From: Streptomyces djakartensis
Lineage (GTDB): Bacteria > Actinomycetota > Actinomycetes > Streptomycetales > Streptomycetaceae
Assembly (NCBI RefSeq): GCF_014651075.1
Contig: NZ_BMWE01000016.1
Coordinates: 1 to 64,000, forward strand
DNA: 64,000 nt
Reading direction: 5' to 3'
In this document: piece by piece, positions 38,699 to 47,689 of the stretch
Layout of the letters: the number at the start of each line of letters is the position of its first letter
Position numbering within the stretch: position 1 is the stretch's first letter
Made by a program: the position numbers and the translations under genes
Notes under the pieces: generated by a model
What the model saw: the letters and a program-made list of their open reading frames with translations, nothing else
Databases searched by the model: none
What the model was told of the DNA's origin: nothing

Positions 38699-41521
38699 TC
38701 AGGGCCGGTACGAAGCCGCGCCCGCCGTGCTCACCACCTTGACGCCGTCCGCCCTGCCCAGGAGCCCGGCCTCCACCCACGCGTCCACGGTGGACCGCAC
38801 CCGGGCCACCAGTGCCCCCTTGTGCGGGAACGGAGCCCCGGCCCAGATCTCGTCCAGGAGTGTGGTGCCGCCGGTCTTCGCCGGGTTGGCGATGCCGGAG
38901 TCCAGGCCGCCGAACACGACCTTCGGCTCCGAGCGCCGGAAGTAGGCGTGCGTCGGGTCCTGCGTCCCCTCGAAGAACGGCGCCCACTCGGCCCCGCCCA
39001 GCGTGAAGTGCAGCGGCTTGCCCGGCACCGGCGTGAGGGAGTGCCGCAGGTCCCCGGACAACCCGGCGTCGCGGTACAGCCCGACCTTCAGGTACTCCGT
39101 GGCGGAGTCGCGGGCGACCAGGTTGACCGGGCCGTGGAACAGGGTCTGCAGGGACGGGTCGTCCAGGGCTTCCTCCACCCGCGTCCGGAACGGCATGACG
39201 ATGCGGACGGTGTCACCGGCGCGCCAGGTACGGGACACGTCGAAGTAGCTCCCCGGCCTGGGAGTGCCGGACACCGCACGCCCGTTGACGGCCACCCGGA
39301 ACCCGGCGGTCGCCCACGCCGGCACCCGCAGCCGCAGCGTGAACGAAGCCCGGCCTCCGCCGAAGGTGAGCGTGCTGCCCTGCTCCCTGGGGAAACCGGT
39401 GCTCTGCGTGACCGTGACCCCTCGCTCGGCCCAGGTCAGCGTGGACGGGCTGTACAGGTTGACGTACAGGGCGCTGCCGTCGGAGCTGGTGAAGTACACG
39501 GACTCCTGGTACTTCGTGGCGCTCTCCATGCCCGTGCCCTCGCAGCAGGTCGTGCCCTGCTTGGGCGTGTAGTCCCGGACATGACCCGGCGTCAGCCCGA
39601 TGAAGTACGTGACGAGCGGCTTCTCCGAGTCCGGCCGGTCCTGCTTCGAGCCGAGCACCTGGTTGTACAGGGCCCGCTCGTAGTACTCCATGTACTTCGG
39701 GTCCTGCTCGTGGAAGAACAGAGTCCGGCTGAGCTTGAGCATGTTGTACGCGCAGCAGGTCTCGGCGGTGGTCGCACCGATCGTGCCCGCGATCACGCCC
39801 CGGGCCTTCCAGAACTCCTGGGTGCTGGTGCCGCCGATGCCGTACATGCGGTGCGGTACGACCATGTCCCAGAAGTTCTTGGCCGCCGTGAGGTAGCGCT
39901 CCTCGCCCGTCTCGTCGTACAGCCGCACATGGCCGGTGAAGATCGGGATGTGCTGGTTGGCGTGCAGCCCGTCCAGGATGTCGGTGTTCGCGGCACACGC
40001 GTCGATCAGCCGGTCCAGGTCGAACAGCTTGGCCAGCGCCAGGTGTTCGGCCTTGCCGGTGAGGGCGTGCAGATCACAGATCGCCTCGACGATGCCGCCG
40101 AACTCGCCGCTGGAGAAGATTCCCCACATGCGCTGGAGCGTGGCCTTGGGCAGCTTCGACAGCCGGGAGTACATCCAGTCGCACATGCCGGACGCGAGAT
40201 CCAGGGCCCGGTCGTCGGCCGTGGCGGAGTACGCGTCGAGCAGACCCCGCAGGATCTTGTGCGCGGTGTAGTACGGCGCCCACACCTTGGTGTAGTCGGA
40301 CGTCGTCCGCGACTCCAGGTCGATGAACTGCGTCTCCGGGTAGGCCGCGAGGAATCCGGGGTGGCTGGGCGCGCCCCAGGTGCGGCGCAGGGTGGCGTTG
40401 AGGTCACGGCCGGAGGCGTCCGCGAAGGAACCGCCGGTGGTCTCGTCGAAGGCGTACGAGGCGAGGTCGCCCCGGCCCGTGGAGGCGTCGGCGGCCCGGC
40501 GGGTCTGCAGCTCGGTGATCTCGGCCGCGGTCAGGGCCCGCGAGAAGACGTTGAACTCTTGGCAGGCACCGGAGAAGACCGGGTCGGCGGAGTAGTTCGA
40601 GCGGCCGAGCCAGTTGTGCTTCGGCGTGCCGAGGGCCGCGGGGGTGAGGCTCATCGCGGTGTTCCGCGCGACGGCCGTGCCGTCGACGTACAGGGTGCCG
40701 GTGCCGCCCGCGATCGTGACCGCCAGGTGGCTCCACCGGTTCAGTGGCAACGGGGCGGTGCCGTCGAGCCCCTGCTCGCCGCCGGCTCCTGACGTGGTGA
40801 TGGCGAAGCGCGGCACCCCGGCCTGGTTGCGGGCGGCCAGATACAGGTACCGGTGGGTGTCGTCGCCGAATTCGAAGACCCGGGCCCAGTCGGCGTCGTG
40901 CGTGGGCCGTACCCAGACGGACAGGGTGACGGCCGACGCGTCGCCCAGCACCGCGGCCGGCACGTCCACGTACTGGTATGAGCCGCGTACCTGGTCGGCG
41001 GCGGTCCCGAACCTGCCGGCGACGGTGAGCACCTCGGGAGCTCGCCGCAGCGCCGCTCGCACCTCGGTCAACGCCCCGACCATGGTGCCGATCCGGTCGG
41101 CGAAGACCTGCTCTCCGGTGCCGCGGTACGCCTGCGCCAGCATGGTCAGGAAGTGGCCGGTGTAGTGGCCGCGCAGGTTGCCGTTCGCCTCCCCGTCCAG
41201 GCCCTCCCAGCCGCCCGGGGCGACCGCGCCACCGGTGCCGAGACCGGCGTTGGCGCGGAACACCTGCAGCAGCCGGTCCACGTCGTAGCCCCTGGCGAGG
41301 TCCAGCATCAACCGCCGTTTGTCGGCGAAGACGCCGGGTCCGAGGCTCACGTCCTCCAGGGCGAAGGGCCGTACGGTCCAGGCGGACGGGATGCCGGCGG
41401 CGGCAGCGGTGACGGCGGCCACCGCCGCGGCGCGGCCTGACGTGGTCCGGTAGATCGCCGGCGTGGCCGTGGCGACGGCCGCGGCCTGGAGAAGGGCTCG
41501 TCTGGAGAGAGGCCGTGCCAT
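38699..41521 (-). CDS. Exported beta-L-arabinofuranosidase, GH127-like (DUF1680) with inserted LamG domain
   Basis: Protein of 940 residues, ATG at 41521 after GGAGGAG. The N-terminus SRRALLQAAAVATA is a twin-arginine export signal. Residues 50-160 begin the glycosidase fold (LEDVSLGPGVFADKRRLMLDLA). Residues 165-370 form an inserted LamG/concanavalin-like carbohydrate-binding domain (VTLSVWVRPTHDADWARVFEFGD). The catalytic barrel resumes to about 720 with ETCCAYNML and TTCCEGTG, matching the Glu/Cys zinc-cysteine active site of Bifidobacterium HypBA1, and beta domains follow. Likely role: removing arabinofuranose from plant glycans or glycoproteins. An IclR-type operator lies just upstream. 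Confidence 0.92.
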   Translation of the reverse strand: MARPLSRRALLQAAAVATATPAIYRTTSGRAAAVAAVTAAAAGIPSAWTVRPFALEDVSLGPGVFADKRRLMLDLARGYDVDRLLQVFRANAGLGTGGAVAPGGWEGLDGEANGNLRGHYTGHFLTMLAQAYRGTGEQVFADRIGTMVGALTEVRAALRRAPEVLTVAGRFGTAADQVRGSYQYVDVPAAVLGDASAVTLSVWVRPTHDADWARVFEFGDDTHRYLYLAARNQAGVPRFAITTSGAGGEQGLDGTAPLPLNRWSHLAVTIAGGTGTLYVDGTAVARNTAMSLTPAALGTPKHNWLGRSNYSADPVFSGACQEFNVFSRALTAAEITELQTRRAADASTGRGDLASYAFDETTGGSFADASGRDLNATLRRTWGAPSHPGFLAAYPETQFIDLESRTTSDYTKVWAPYYTAHKILRGLLDAYSATADDRALDLASGMCDWMYSRLSKLPKATLQRMWGIFSSGEFGGIVEAICDLHALTGKAEHLALAKLFDLDRLIDACAANTDILDGLHANQHIPIFTGHVRLYDETGEERYLTAAKNFWDMVVPHRMYGIGGTSTQEFWKARGVIAGTIGATTAETCCAYNMLKLSRTLFFHEQDPKYMEYYERALYNQVLGSKQDRPDSEKPLVTYFIGLTPGHVRDYTPKQGTTCCEGTGMESATKYQESVYFTSSDGSALYVNLYSPSTLTWAERGVTVTQSTGFPREQGSTLTFGGGRASFTLRLRVPAWATAGFRVAVNGRAVSGTPRPGSYFDVSRTWRAGDTVRIVMPFRTRVEEALDDPSLQTLFHGPVNLVARDSATEYLKVGLYRDAGLSGDLRHSLTPVPGKPLHFTLGGAEWAPFFEGTQDPTHAYFRRSEPKVVFGGLDSGIANPAKTGGTTLLDEIWAGAPFPHKGALVARVRSTVDAWVEAGLLGRADGVKVVSTAGAASYRP

Positions 41522-41555
41522 GTGTGCTCCTCCACGGGGTCCACGGTGCTCGCCT

Positions 41556-41571
41556 GTTCGAAATAGCGAAC
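41556..41571. promoter_or_regulatory. Inverted repeat GTTCG-n6-CGAAC upstream of the glycosidase
   Basis: Perfect 5-base arms with a 6-base spacer (GTTCGAAATAGCGAAC), 35 bases upstream of the glycosidase start. The shape resembles IclR-family operators seen before sugar-degradation genes. The regulator is not encoded nearby. Confidence 0.45.
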
Positions 41572-41640
41572 TCTGTGCGAGTGATCGACCAGACCCTAGG
41601 GAGGGGGCGGGGGAGCGTCAACGGTTCGGGGGCGGCGAGT

Positions 41641-42336
41641 TCAGGAAACTCCGGCCGAGGCCACGAGCCAGTCGTATGCGGATCGTGCCGTGAACTCCCG
41701 TTGCCCGCCCCGCAGAAGCAGCCCCGCCGTGGCGAACTCCAGGGCGTCGGCGTGGGCCGCGACGTACGGGACTGCGATGCACCGCATACCGGCCGCGTGC
41801 GCGGCGGCGGCACCCGGGGGTGCGTCCTCCAGCACCACGCAGTCCTCGGGGCGTGCCCCCAGTCGCCGGGCCGCTTCCAGGAAGACGTCGGGGGCCGGCT
41901 TGCCGTGCGGGACCTCGTCGGCCGAGACCGCGGTCCGCAGGCAGGCGTCCAGGCCCGTGCCCGCCAGCACCGCCTCGATGGCCTCGGGCGACGACCCGGA
42001 GGCCACCGCCATGGGCACGCCCTCGGCCGCCAGTACCTCGACGAACCGGCGCATCTCGGGGTAGGCGCGCGTGGAAGCGCGGGCGAGTTCGAGATACCGG
42101 TCGTTCTTGGCGGTGAACAGCTCCTCGACACCGGCCCGCAGGCCGTACCGCTCCTTCCAGTCCGCGACCGTCTCCCGCGTGGAGATGCCGACGTACCGCT
42201 CGTGGTCCGCCCAGGTGAAGTCGGTGACGCCGTGTTCGGCGAGGGTCTGCCGGCCTGCCTCGTAGTAGTTCGGCTCGCTGTCCACGAGCGTTCCGTCCAG
42301 ATCGAAGATGACCGCCGTGCCGCCGAGGTCGCTCAT
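41641..42336 (-). CDS. HAD-superfamily sugar-phosphate phosphatase or phosphoglucomutase-like enzyme
   Basis: Protein of 231 residues from the ATG at 42336. HAD motif I is FDLDGTLVDSE (nucleophile Asp), motif II MAVASGSSPEAI, motif III GKPAPD, and motif IV LEDAPPGAAAA. The cap domain between residues 20 and 90 places it in the subfamily of beta-phosphoglucomutase and 2-deoxyglucose-6-phosphatase. The substrate is probably a small phosphorylated sugar. The motif I acid after the catalytic Asp favours phosphatase or mutase activity equally. Confidence 0.9.
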   Translation of the reverse strand: MSDLGGTAVIFDLDGTLVDSEPNYYEAGRQTLAEHGVTDFTWADHERYVGISTRETVADWKERYGLRAGVEELFTAKNDRYLELARASTRAYPEMRRFVEVLAAEGVPMAVASGSSPEAIEAVLAGTGLDACLRTAVSADEVPHGKPAPDVFLEAARRLGARPEDCVVLEDAPPGAAAAHAAGMRCIAVPYVAAHADALEFATAGLLLRGGQREFTARSAYDWLVASAGVS

Positions 42337-42379
42337 GGCGCCAGCATGTCAAAGGGCCGTGATCCCAGGCCCCGGCGGG

Positions 42380-42856
42380 TCAGGTCCGCACCGCCCGCCC
42401 GATGGACTCCACCAGCGGCAGCATGCGGTGGGCGACCCGCTCGCGCAGGGCGACCTCGGTGCGCGTGCGGACGACGCCCGGCATGCTGATCAGCTTCTGG
42501 ACGACGTCCTCCAGGTGTGCGTTGTCCCGCGCCACGACCCGGGCGAGCAGGTCCCCGCCGCCCGTGATGGAGAACGCCTCGACGATCTCGGGCACCGCGG
42601 CCAGCGCGTCGCCCACCTCGTCGAGATGGCCCTGGGTGACCTCGATGTGCACGAACGCGAGCACCGGGTGTCCGAGCGCGGCGGGGGAGAGGGCCGGTGC
42701 GCTGCCGGTGATCACACCGTCGCGCTCCAGACGGTCGAGCCGGGCCTGGAGCGTGCCCCGGGCGATGCCGAGGAGCCGGGCGTACTCGCGCACGCTCGTG
42801 CGCGGCTGCTCCAGCAGCAGCCGCAGGATGCGGGTGTCGAGCTCGTCCACGGGCAT
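42380..42856 (-). CDS. Lrp/AsnC-family transcriptional regulator
   Basis: Protein of 158 residues, ATG at 42856 behind AGGAGG. The N-terminal helix-turn-helix reads VDELDTRILRLLLEQPRTSVREYARLLGIARGTLQARLDRLERDGVI. The C-terminal RAM domain (LAFVHIEVTQGHLDEV, then SITGGGDLLARVVARDNAHLEDVVQKL) binds an amino acid or other small ligand. It is divergent from the FUSC transporter gene with a dyad in between, so it probably controls itself and that exporter. Confidence 0.94.
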   Translation of the reverse strand: MPVDELDTRILRLLLEQPRTSVREYARLLGIARGTLQARLDRLERDGVITGSAPALSPAALGHPVLAFVHIEVTQGHLDEVGDALAAVPEIVEAFSITGGGDLLARVVARDNAHLEDVVQKLISMPGVVRTRTEVALRERVAHRMLPLVESIGRAVRT

Positions 42857-42909
42857 GCCGCGTCCTCCTCGTCCGTTGGCCCTGCCGCGGCCGCCCTCCG
42901 GCCTCTTTC

Positions 42910-42928
42910 ACTGTACCAATGGACCAGT
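42910..42928. promoter_or_regulatory. Dyad operator ACTGnnCCAnTGGnnCAGT, candidate Lrp/AsnC site
   Basis: A 19-base imperfect palindrome in the divergent region between the Lrp/AsnC regulator and the FUSC exporter. Arms ACTG/CAGT and CCA/TGG are exact. Size and position fit an Lrp-family site. Confidence 0.5.
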
Positions 42929-42984
42929 CTGAGAGGAGGCTGTTGAGCCAGTGGCGCCCGGGGTGCTGATATGGGTACGTCGAT

Positions 42985-43012
42985 GGCGCTGCGGACCCCG
43001 CGGCGCCTTTTT
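42985..43012 (+). terminator. Leader hairpin plus T5 tract before the FUSC gene, attenuator-like
   Basis: A 10-bp stem with one G-T pair and a 3-base loop is followed at once by TTTTT, 42 bases before the FUSC start. Upstream lie AGGAGG (42934-42939) and possible short reading frames: GTG at 42951 encoding IWVRRWRCGPRG, and ATG at 42971 running into the FUSC start. This could be an attenuator with a leader peptide, or the end of an upstream transcript. Confidence 0.55.
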
Positions 43013-43053
43013 CATGCTTTCTCCTGCCGGCGTTTCGAAAGGGGCGGTAAGCG

Positions 43054-44565
43054 GTGCTGAAGAGGGTGTTCGTGGCTCCGGATCCCGGGCGGACGCGGTT
43101 GCGGTTCGCCACCCGTGCCGTGCTCGGTATCGCGCTCGCCGTGGCCGTGTGCGGATCGACCGGGCACTCCCTCACGGGCGCCGTCACCGGCGGTCTCGCC
43201 GCACTGCTCGCCCTGTTCACCGTCACCGACGCCACGGTCCGCGGCCAGGCGGTCACCACCGCGCTGCTCCCGGCCGTGGGCCTGCCCGTGCTCACCGTCG
43301 CCGCCGCACTGCACGACCACCCCGTGGCGCGGGACCTGACCTTCCTCGCCGTGGTCGGCGCGGGCGTGTACGCCCGCCGCTGGGGCCCGCGCGGGCACAG
43401 CCTCGGCGTGTTCGCCTTCATGACCTTCTTCGTGACGCAGTTCCTGCACGCGACCACGGACCAGCTGCCCGAGCTGTACACGGCGGTCCTGCTGTCCGTC
43501 CTCGCCGCCGCCGTGGTGCGCTTCGGTCTGTGGTGCTACGAGCGCCGCCTGCCCCCGCCCGCCGTGCCCGCCCCGCCGGGAGGCACCGGCCTGGCCCGGG
43601 TGACCACCCGCCAGGCGGTCCAGGCGACCGCCGGCGCCGGCTTCGCCCTCGTCGTCGGGCAGCTGGTGTCCGGCCAGCGCTGGTACTGGGCCGTCGGCGC
43701 CACGTGGTGGATCTTCGTCAACACCACCTCGCGCGGCGAGACGCTGGTCCGTGGCTTCCGCCGGCTGCTCGGCACGGTGGTCGGCATCGTCCTCGGCCTG
43801 CTCGTCGCCGTGCCCGTGCAGGGCGACCCGGTCGTCACGGCCCTGCTCGCCGCCGCTTGCGTCTTCGGCATCTTCTACACGGCCGCCGTGTCCTACACCT
43901 GGATGATGCTCTGGGTCACCCTCCTCGCCGGGCTGCTCTACGGCCTGCTCGGCGTGCTCGGCCCCGGCCTGCTCGCCCTGCGGCTCGCCGAGACCGGCGT
44001 CGGGGCGCTCGGCGCCGCGCTGGCCGTGATCCTGATCCTTCCCGTCACCACCCACAGCGTCACCGACGCCTGGATCCAGCGGGCCCTGCGCTGCGTCCAC
44101 GCCTGCGCCGCCGAGACGGCCCGGCGCCTGGCGGGTGTGGCCGGCGCCGACCCGGCCCCGCGGGTCACCGAGCTGGAGCAGCTGCTCGCCCGGGTGCGGC
44201 TCTCGGTCGCCCCGCTGGTGCATCCGCTGAACCCGATGCTGAGCCGCAAGCGGCGGGCCCGGCACGTGCTCGCCCTCCTGGACGACTGCGCCCGGGAGAT
44301 CCGCGGGCTGGTCAGCGTCGCCGCCGACCCGGAGGCCTCTCACGACGCCCGCCTGGCCGCCGCCTGCTGGCGCGTACAGGCCTCGGTCGAGGCCCTCACC
44401 GAGGGCGGCGAGGCCCTGGCCCAGGCCGTGGACGCCTCGCCCCTCACGGACACCCCGGCGGTGACGGACCCGGCACTGGCTCACCTGCACGGCCTGGAAC
44501 GGGCCCTCGCGGAACTGGCCCGGCCGCTGCGCACCCCGTCGGGGTCACCGCTGGTCGGGGCCTGA
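43054..44565 (+). CDS. FUSC-family inner membrane protein, aromatic acid exporter-like
   Basis: Protein of 503 residues from a GTG at 43054 behind AAAGGGG. Two bundles of hydrophobic helices are separated by a soluble segment: the first at residues 15-165 (LTGAVTGGLAALLALFTVTDA), the second near 195-350 (WAVGATWWIFVNTTSRGETLVRGFRRLLGTVVG), with the conserved FUSC core TWWIF/RGETLVRG. The last 150 residues are a helical cytoplasmic region. The family includes AaeB-type exporters of aromatic carboxylic acids. Control by the divergent Lrp/AsnC regulator is likely. Confidence 0.9.
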   Translation: MLKRVFVAPDPGRTRLRFATRAVLGIALAVAVCGSTGHSLTGAVTGGLAALLALFTVTDATVRGQAVTTALLPAVGLPVLTVAAALHDHPVARDLTFLAVVGAGVYARRWGPRGHSLGVFAFMTFFVTQFLHATTDQLPELYTAVLLSVLAAAVVRFGLWCYERRLPPPAVPAPPGGTGLARVTTRQAVQATAGAGFALVVGQLVSGQRWYWAVGATWWIFVNTTSRGETLVRGFRRLLGTVVGIVLGLLVAVPVQGDPVVTALLAAACVFGIFYTAAVSYTWMMLWVTLLAGLLYGLLGVLGPGLLALRLAETGVGALGAALAVILILPVTTHSVTDAWIQRALRCVHACAAETARRLAGVAGADPAPRVTELEQLLARVRLSVAPLVHPLNPMLSRKRRARHVLALLDDCAREIRGLVSVAADPEASHDARLAAACWRVQASVEALTEGGEALAQAVDASPLTDTPAVTDPALAHLHGLERALAELARPLRTPSGSPLVGA

Positions 44566-44740
44566 GCGCCGTACGGGGAGCGCTGCTCCTGGGGCTCCTC
44601 GCACTCCGAGCGTCGACCAGGGCGCGCTGACCTGGTTCGCCGCCGCTGACGGGGGTGGGGACTCGCCCCCAGCAGGGGGTGCGGCGAAGGGCCCGCCCAG
44701 CCGCATCGCCACTCGCACCCGGCCGGCTTCCTCCACCGCG

Positions 44741-44784
44741 AGTGGCGAAGGCCCGCCCCCGGACGGGGACGGGCCTTCGCCACT
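44741..44784. terminator. Long bidirectional terminator hairpin
   Basis: A 20-bp stem with one mismatch and a 4-base loop, between the convergent FUSC and CbiX-like genes and 12 bases from the latter's stop. Confidence 0.8.
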
Positions 44785-44795
44785 GCGGGCGGATG

Positions 44796-45719
44796 TCAGC
44801 GGACCGGCGCGCCCTGCGCCTGCTGCGGAGTGATCCCCAACGCGGTCGTGTACTTGGCCAGCACCAGCTTCCCGACCGCCGGGTACGGACCCAGCGACTC
44901 GGCAGCCGAGCACTCCGCCTCCTTCGCCGCCTCCTCGACCAGACCCGGCTCGATCTCCGGGCCGATCAGATACGGCGCGAGAGCCAGCTGCTGCGAGCCC
45001 GAGGAGCGGAGCTGCTCGGCGACGGACGCGATGGAGCCCTCCTGGTCCAGGGCCGCCGCCATCACCGGCACCGCGAGGCGCGCGGCGAGCAGCATGCCGG
45101 TGATCCCGGCCGCCTGCACGGCCTCGTCACCGCCCACGGACGCCAGGATGATGCCGTCGGCGGCGGTGGCCACGGTGAACAGCCGGGCACGGTCCGCGCG
45201 GGCCAGACCGGCCTCGGAGAGCCGCACGTGCAGCGCCTCGGCGAGCAGCGGGTGCGGGCCGAGGACGTCGGTCAGCTCGGCGGCGATCCGGCTCTCCATG
45301 ACGGCCTGGCGGACCCGGCGCAGCAGCGCGCTGTCCGGACCCGCGAGCAGCGGCACGACGACGGCGACGGGCCCGTCGGGCTCCCTGACGTCCATGCCGG
45401 CGGCGCGCGCCTGCTCGAAGCGAGCGGTGCGCTCCTCCGCGGCGTGCACGAGCACGGCCCGCAGCGCGGGGAACTCCGCGTTGTCCCCGTCGAGGTACCC
45501 GATGCGGGCGTCGAGGCCGGGCAGCTCGGAGCGGGCGATGCTCACGACCTCTTCGGCGAGGCTGCGTGTGGCGCTACTGGGCGTGCCCGGCACGGCGAGG
45601 ACGAGCGCGGGCGCGCCCTCGGGAGCCACCAGCGGCTCGGGACGGCGGTGCCGTCCCGGCTGGCGGGGTCGCGGCATTCGTACTGGGAGGCCGGACTCGG
45701 GTCCAGTGGGGGAACTCAT
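44796..45719 (-). CDS. Sirohydrochlorin chelatase/CbiX-like protein
   Basis: Protein of 307 residues from the ATG at 45719. Two CbiX-type repeats are visible: LVLAVPGTPSSATRSLAEEV near residue 40 (where true chelatases carry His in HGSR) and a second half beginning near GIILASVGGDEAVQAAG. A later AAALDQEGSIASVAEQLRSSGSQQLALAPYLIGPEI corresponds to the metal-site strand PLFLxxG region. The canonical active-site histidines are not evident in the first half, so it may be a non-chelating relative. Streptomyces commonly carry such a copy, whose role is unproven. Confidence 0.75.
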   Translation of the reverse strand: MSSPTGPESGLPVRMPRPRQPGRHRRPEPLVAPEGAPALVLAVPGTPSSATRSLAEEVVSIARSELPGLDARIGYLDGDNAEFPALRAVLVHAAEERTARFEQARAAGMDVREPDGPVAVVVPLLAGPDSALLRRVRQAVMESRIAAELTDVLGPHPLLAEALHVRLSEAGLARADRARLFTVATAADGIILASVGGDEAVQAAGITGMLLAARLAVPVMAAALDQEGSIASVAEQLRSSGSQQLALAPYLIGPEIEPGLVEEAAKEAECSAAESLGPYPAVGKLVLAKYTTALGITPQQAQGAPVR

Positions 45720-45829
45720 GGCGCCGCATGTTACTGGCTTATTGGGCTCCCCTGTTCGGGGAGGGGGCAGGTGAGCGGTATCCGTCCGGTTTTGTCTGAT
45801 GAGTTGCGCACGGTTCGGGCGCGTTCGAA

Positions 45830-46879
45830 TCAATCGCCCGACAGGGTGGTCACGTACAGCATCGTGTCGTCACCCCCCGGCAGGGTGAGCGGGCCGGCGC
45901 ACAACTCGGCCGCCATGCGCACCGAGCCGTGCAGCGGATCGCCTTCGGCGGGCACCCGCCGTGCCTGCGGGAGCCGTTCGGTCAGTTCCTCGTCGAGGGG
46001 CACGAGGAGCGGGTCGCCCATCCTGAACAGGCCACCGGTGACGGTGACGCGCGGTTCGCCCTCGGCAGGGCACACGGCCGCCGCGGAATCGGCCATGTGC
46101 CGGGCCGCCGCGCGGAGAATGCCCGCGGCGACCGGGTCCCGGTCCGCGCAGGCGGCCACCCGGGGGGCGAAGGACGCGAGGACGGCGGGCCGGTCCGGCC
46201 GCGGATACAGCGCGCCGGGCAGTCCGGCGACGGGCCCGAACGCGTCCTCGGCGCACGCCAGCAACCGGGCCGAACCGCCCTCCCGCCCGTCGTGGGCCCG
46301 CAGCGCGGCCTCCAGCCCGGCTCGCCCGATCCAGGCGCCGCCCCCGCAGTCGCCGAGCAGATGCCCCCAGCCGTCCGCCCGGCGCCAGCCGGTCAGGTCC
46401 GTGCCGATCGCGATCAGACCCGTACCGCCGGCGATCACGGCACCCGGCCGGGACCCGAGGGCCCCCACGTACGCGGTCACGGCATCGGCGGCCAGCGCGA
46501 CCCTCCGTACCCCGAACTCCCGGGCCAGGGCATCCGGCAGCTCGGCGCGCAGCGCGTCACCGAGCGAGGCCAGTCCCGCCGCGCCGACGGCGGCGGCCGT
46601 CAGCCGCACCGGTCCGGCCTCGGCGGTCAGGGCACGCACCAGAGGCACGAGCTGCGCCATGAAGTGCCCGGGGTCGATCCCCCGGTCACCCGTGCGTACC
46701 GGCCCGGCGGACGCCCGGTGTGCCAGCGGCCCGCGCTCGGCGGTTCCCACCACCACGCGGAGTCCGGAGCCGCCGGAGTCCACGGCGAGGAAGCCCGGGC
46801 CCTCCGAGGCGCCGGGAGCGGCAGGCGCCGGTCGACCGGCCGGCCGCCCTGGCGGATGTTCGACCACTGGACGCGCCAA
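45830..46879 (-). CDS. BadF/BadG-type ATPase, N-acetylglucosamine kinase-like
   Basis: Protein of about 349 residues. The start is uncertain: a TTG at 46879 is close behind GGAGAGG, and a GTG at 46867 is the next choice. The phosphate-1 loop is LAVDSGGSGLRVVVG, the ATP site GGTGLIAIGTDL, and DCGGGAWIGRAGLEAAL is the sugar-binding helix region of NAG kinases. It probably phosphorylates an amino sugar such as N-acetylglucosamine. It is divergent from the uracil-DNA glycosylase gene. Confidence 0.85.
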   Translation of the reverse strand: MARPVVEHPPGRPAGRPAPAAPGASEGPGFLAVDSGGSGLRVVVGTAERGPLAHRASAGPVRTGDRGIDPGHFMAQLVPLVRALTAEAGPVRLTAAAVGAAGLASLGDALRAELPDALAREFGVRRVALAADAVTAYVGALGSRPGAVIAGGTGLIAIGTDLTGWRRADGWGHLLGDCGGGAWIGRAGLEAALRAHDGREGGSARLLACAEDAFGPVAGLPGALYPRPDRPAVLASFAPRVAACADRDPVAAGILRAAARHMADSAAAVCPAEGEPRVTVTGGLFRMGDPLLVPLDEELTERLPQARRVPAEGDPLHGSVRMAAELCAGPLTLPGGDDTMLYVTTLSGD

Positions 46880-46995
46880 GCTCCCCTCTCCTTCCCGGTG
46901 ACCGGTTGCGCCGTCGCCCGACCGGCTCGAGGGCCCCGGCGAAGAGGAAGAGTAGCGCCGTGAGGAGCCCCGGCGTGCCAGTAGAGTGACGCGTT

Positions 46996-47673
46996 GTGGC
47001 ACCACGACCCTTGCATGAACTGGTTGAAGCGGGCTGGGCGAAGGCTCTCGAACCTGCGGCCGAACGCATCGCGGCGATGGGGGACTTCCTCCGGGCCGAG
47101 ATTGCGGCCGGCCGGACGTACCTCCCGGCCGGGGCGAACGTCCTGCGGGCCTTCCAGCAGCCGTTCGACGACGTCCGTGTCCTGATCGTCGGTCAGGATC
47201 CCTACCCGACGCCGGGGATGGCGATCGGGCTGAGCTTCGCCGTGGCGCCCGAGGTGCGCTCGCTGCCCGGCAGTCTGGAGAACATCTTCAGGGAGATGCA
47301 CTCCGACCTGGGGCTGCCCAGGCCGTCCAACGGGGACCTGACGCCGTGGACCCGGCAGGGCGTGCTGCTGCTCAACAGGGCGCTCACGACTGCTCCGCGC
47401 AGTCCTGGCGCGCACCGCGGCAAGGGCTGGGAGGAGGTCACCGAGCAGGCGATCCGGGCGCTGGTGGAAAGGGACAAGCCGCTGGTGTCCATTCTGTGGG
47501 GGCGCGACGCGCGCAACCTCCGGCCGCTCCTGGGGGATCTCCCCGCGATCGAGTCGGCTCATCCGTCGCCGATGTCCGCGGACCGGGGCTTCTTCGGCTC
47601 CCGCCCGTTCAGCCGGGCCAACGAGCTGCTGGTGCGGCAGGGCGCGCAGCCGGTGGACTGGCGACTGCCGTGA
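46996..47673 (+). CDS. ung: Uracil-DNA glycosylase, family 1
   Basis: Protein of 225 residues from a GTG at 46996. The water-activating Asp lies in GQDPYPTPGMAIGLSF, the Asn for uracil recognition in LLLNRALTTAPRSPGAH, and the DNA-intercalating loop in HPSPMSADRGFFGSRPFS. These are the full set for active Ung. It removes uracil from DNA to start base-excision repair. Many Streptomyces carry two family-1 copies, so this may be a paralogue. Confidence 0.96.
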   Translation: MAPRPLHELVEAGWAKALEPAAERIAAMGDFLRAEIAAGRTYLPAGANVLRAFQQPFDDVRVLIVGQDPYPTPGMAIGLSFAVAPEVRSLPGSLENIFREMHSDLGLPRPSNGDLTPWTRQGVLLLNRALTTAPRSPGAHRGKGWEEVTEQAIRALVERDKPLVSILWGRDARNLRPLLGDLPAIESAHPSPMSADRGFFGSRPFSRANELLVRQGAQPVDWRLP

Positions 47674-47689
47674 TCCGCACCGCCCCGTC

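Noticed and set aside
41522..41640. Possible small gene between the glycosidase and HAD genes
   Set aside because: Too short, no ribosome site, and occupied by promoter-like sequence with an inverted repeat.
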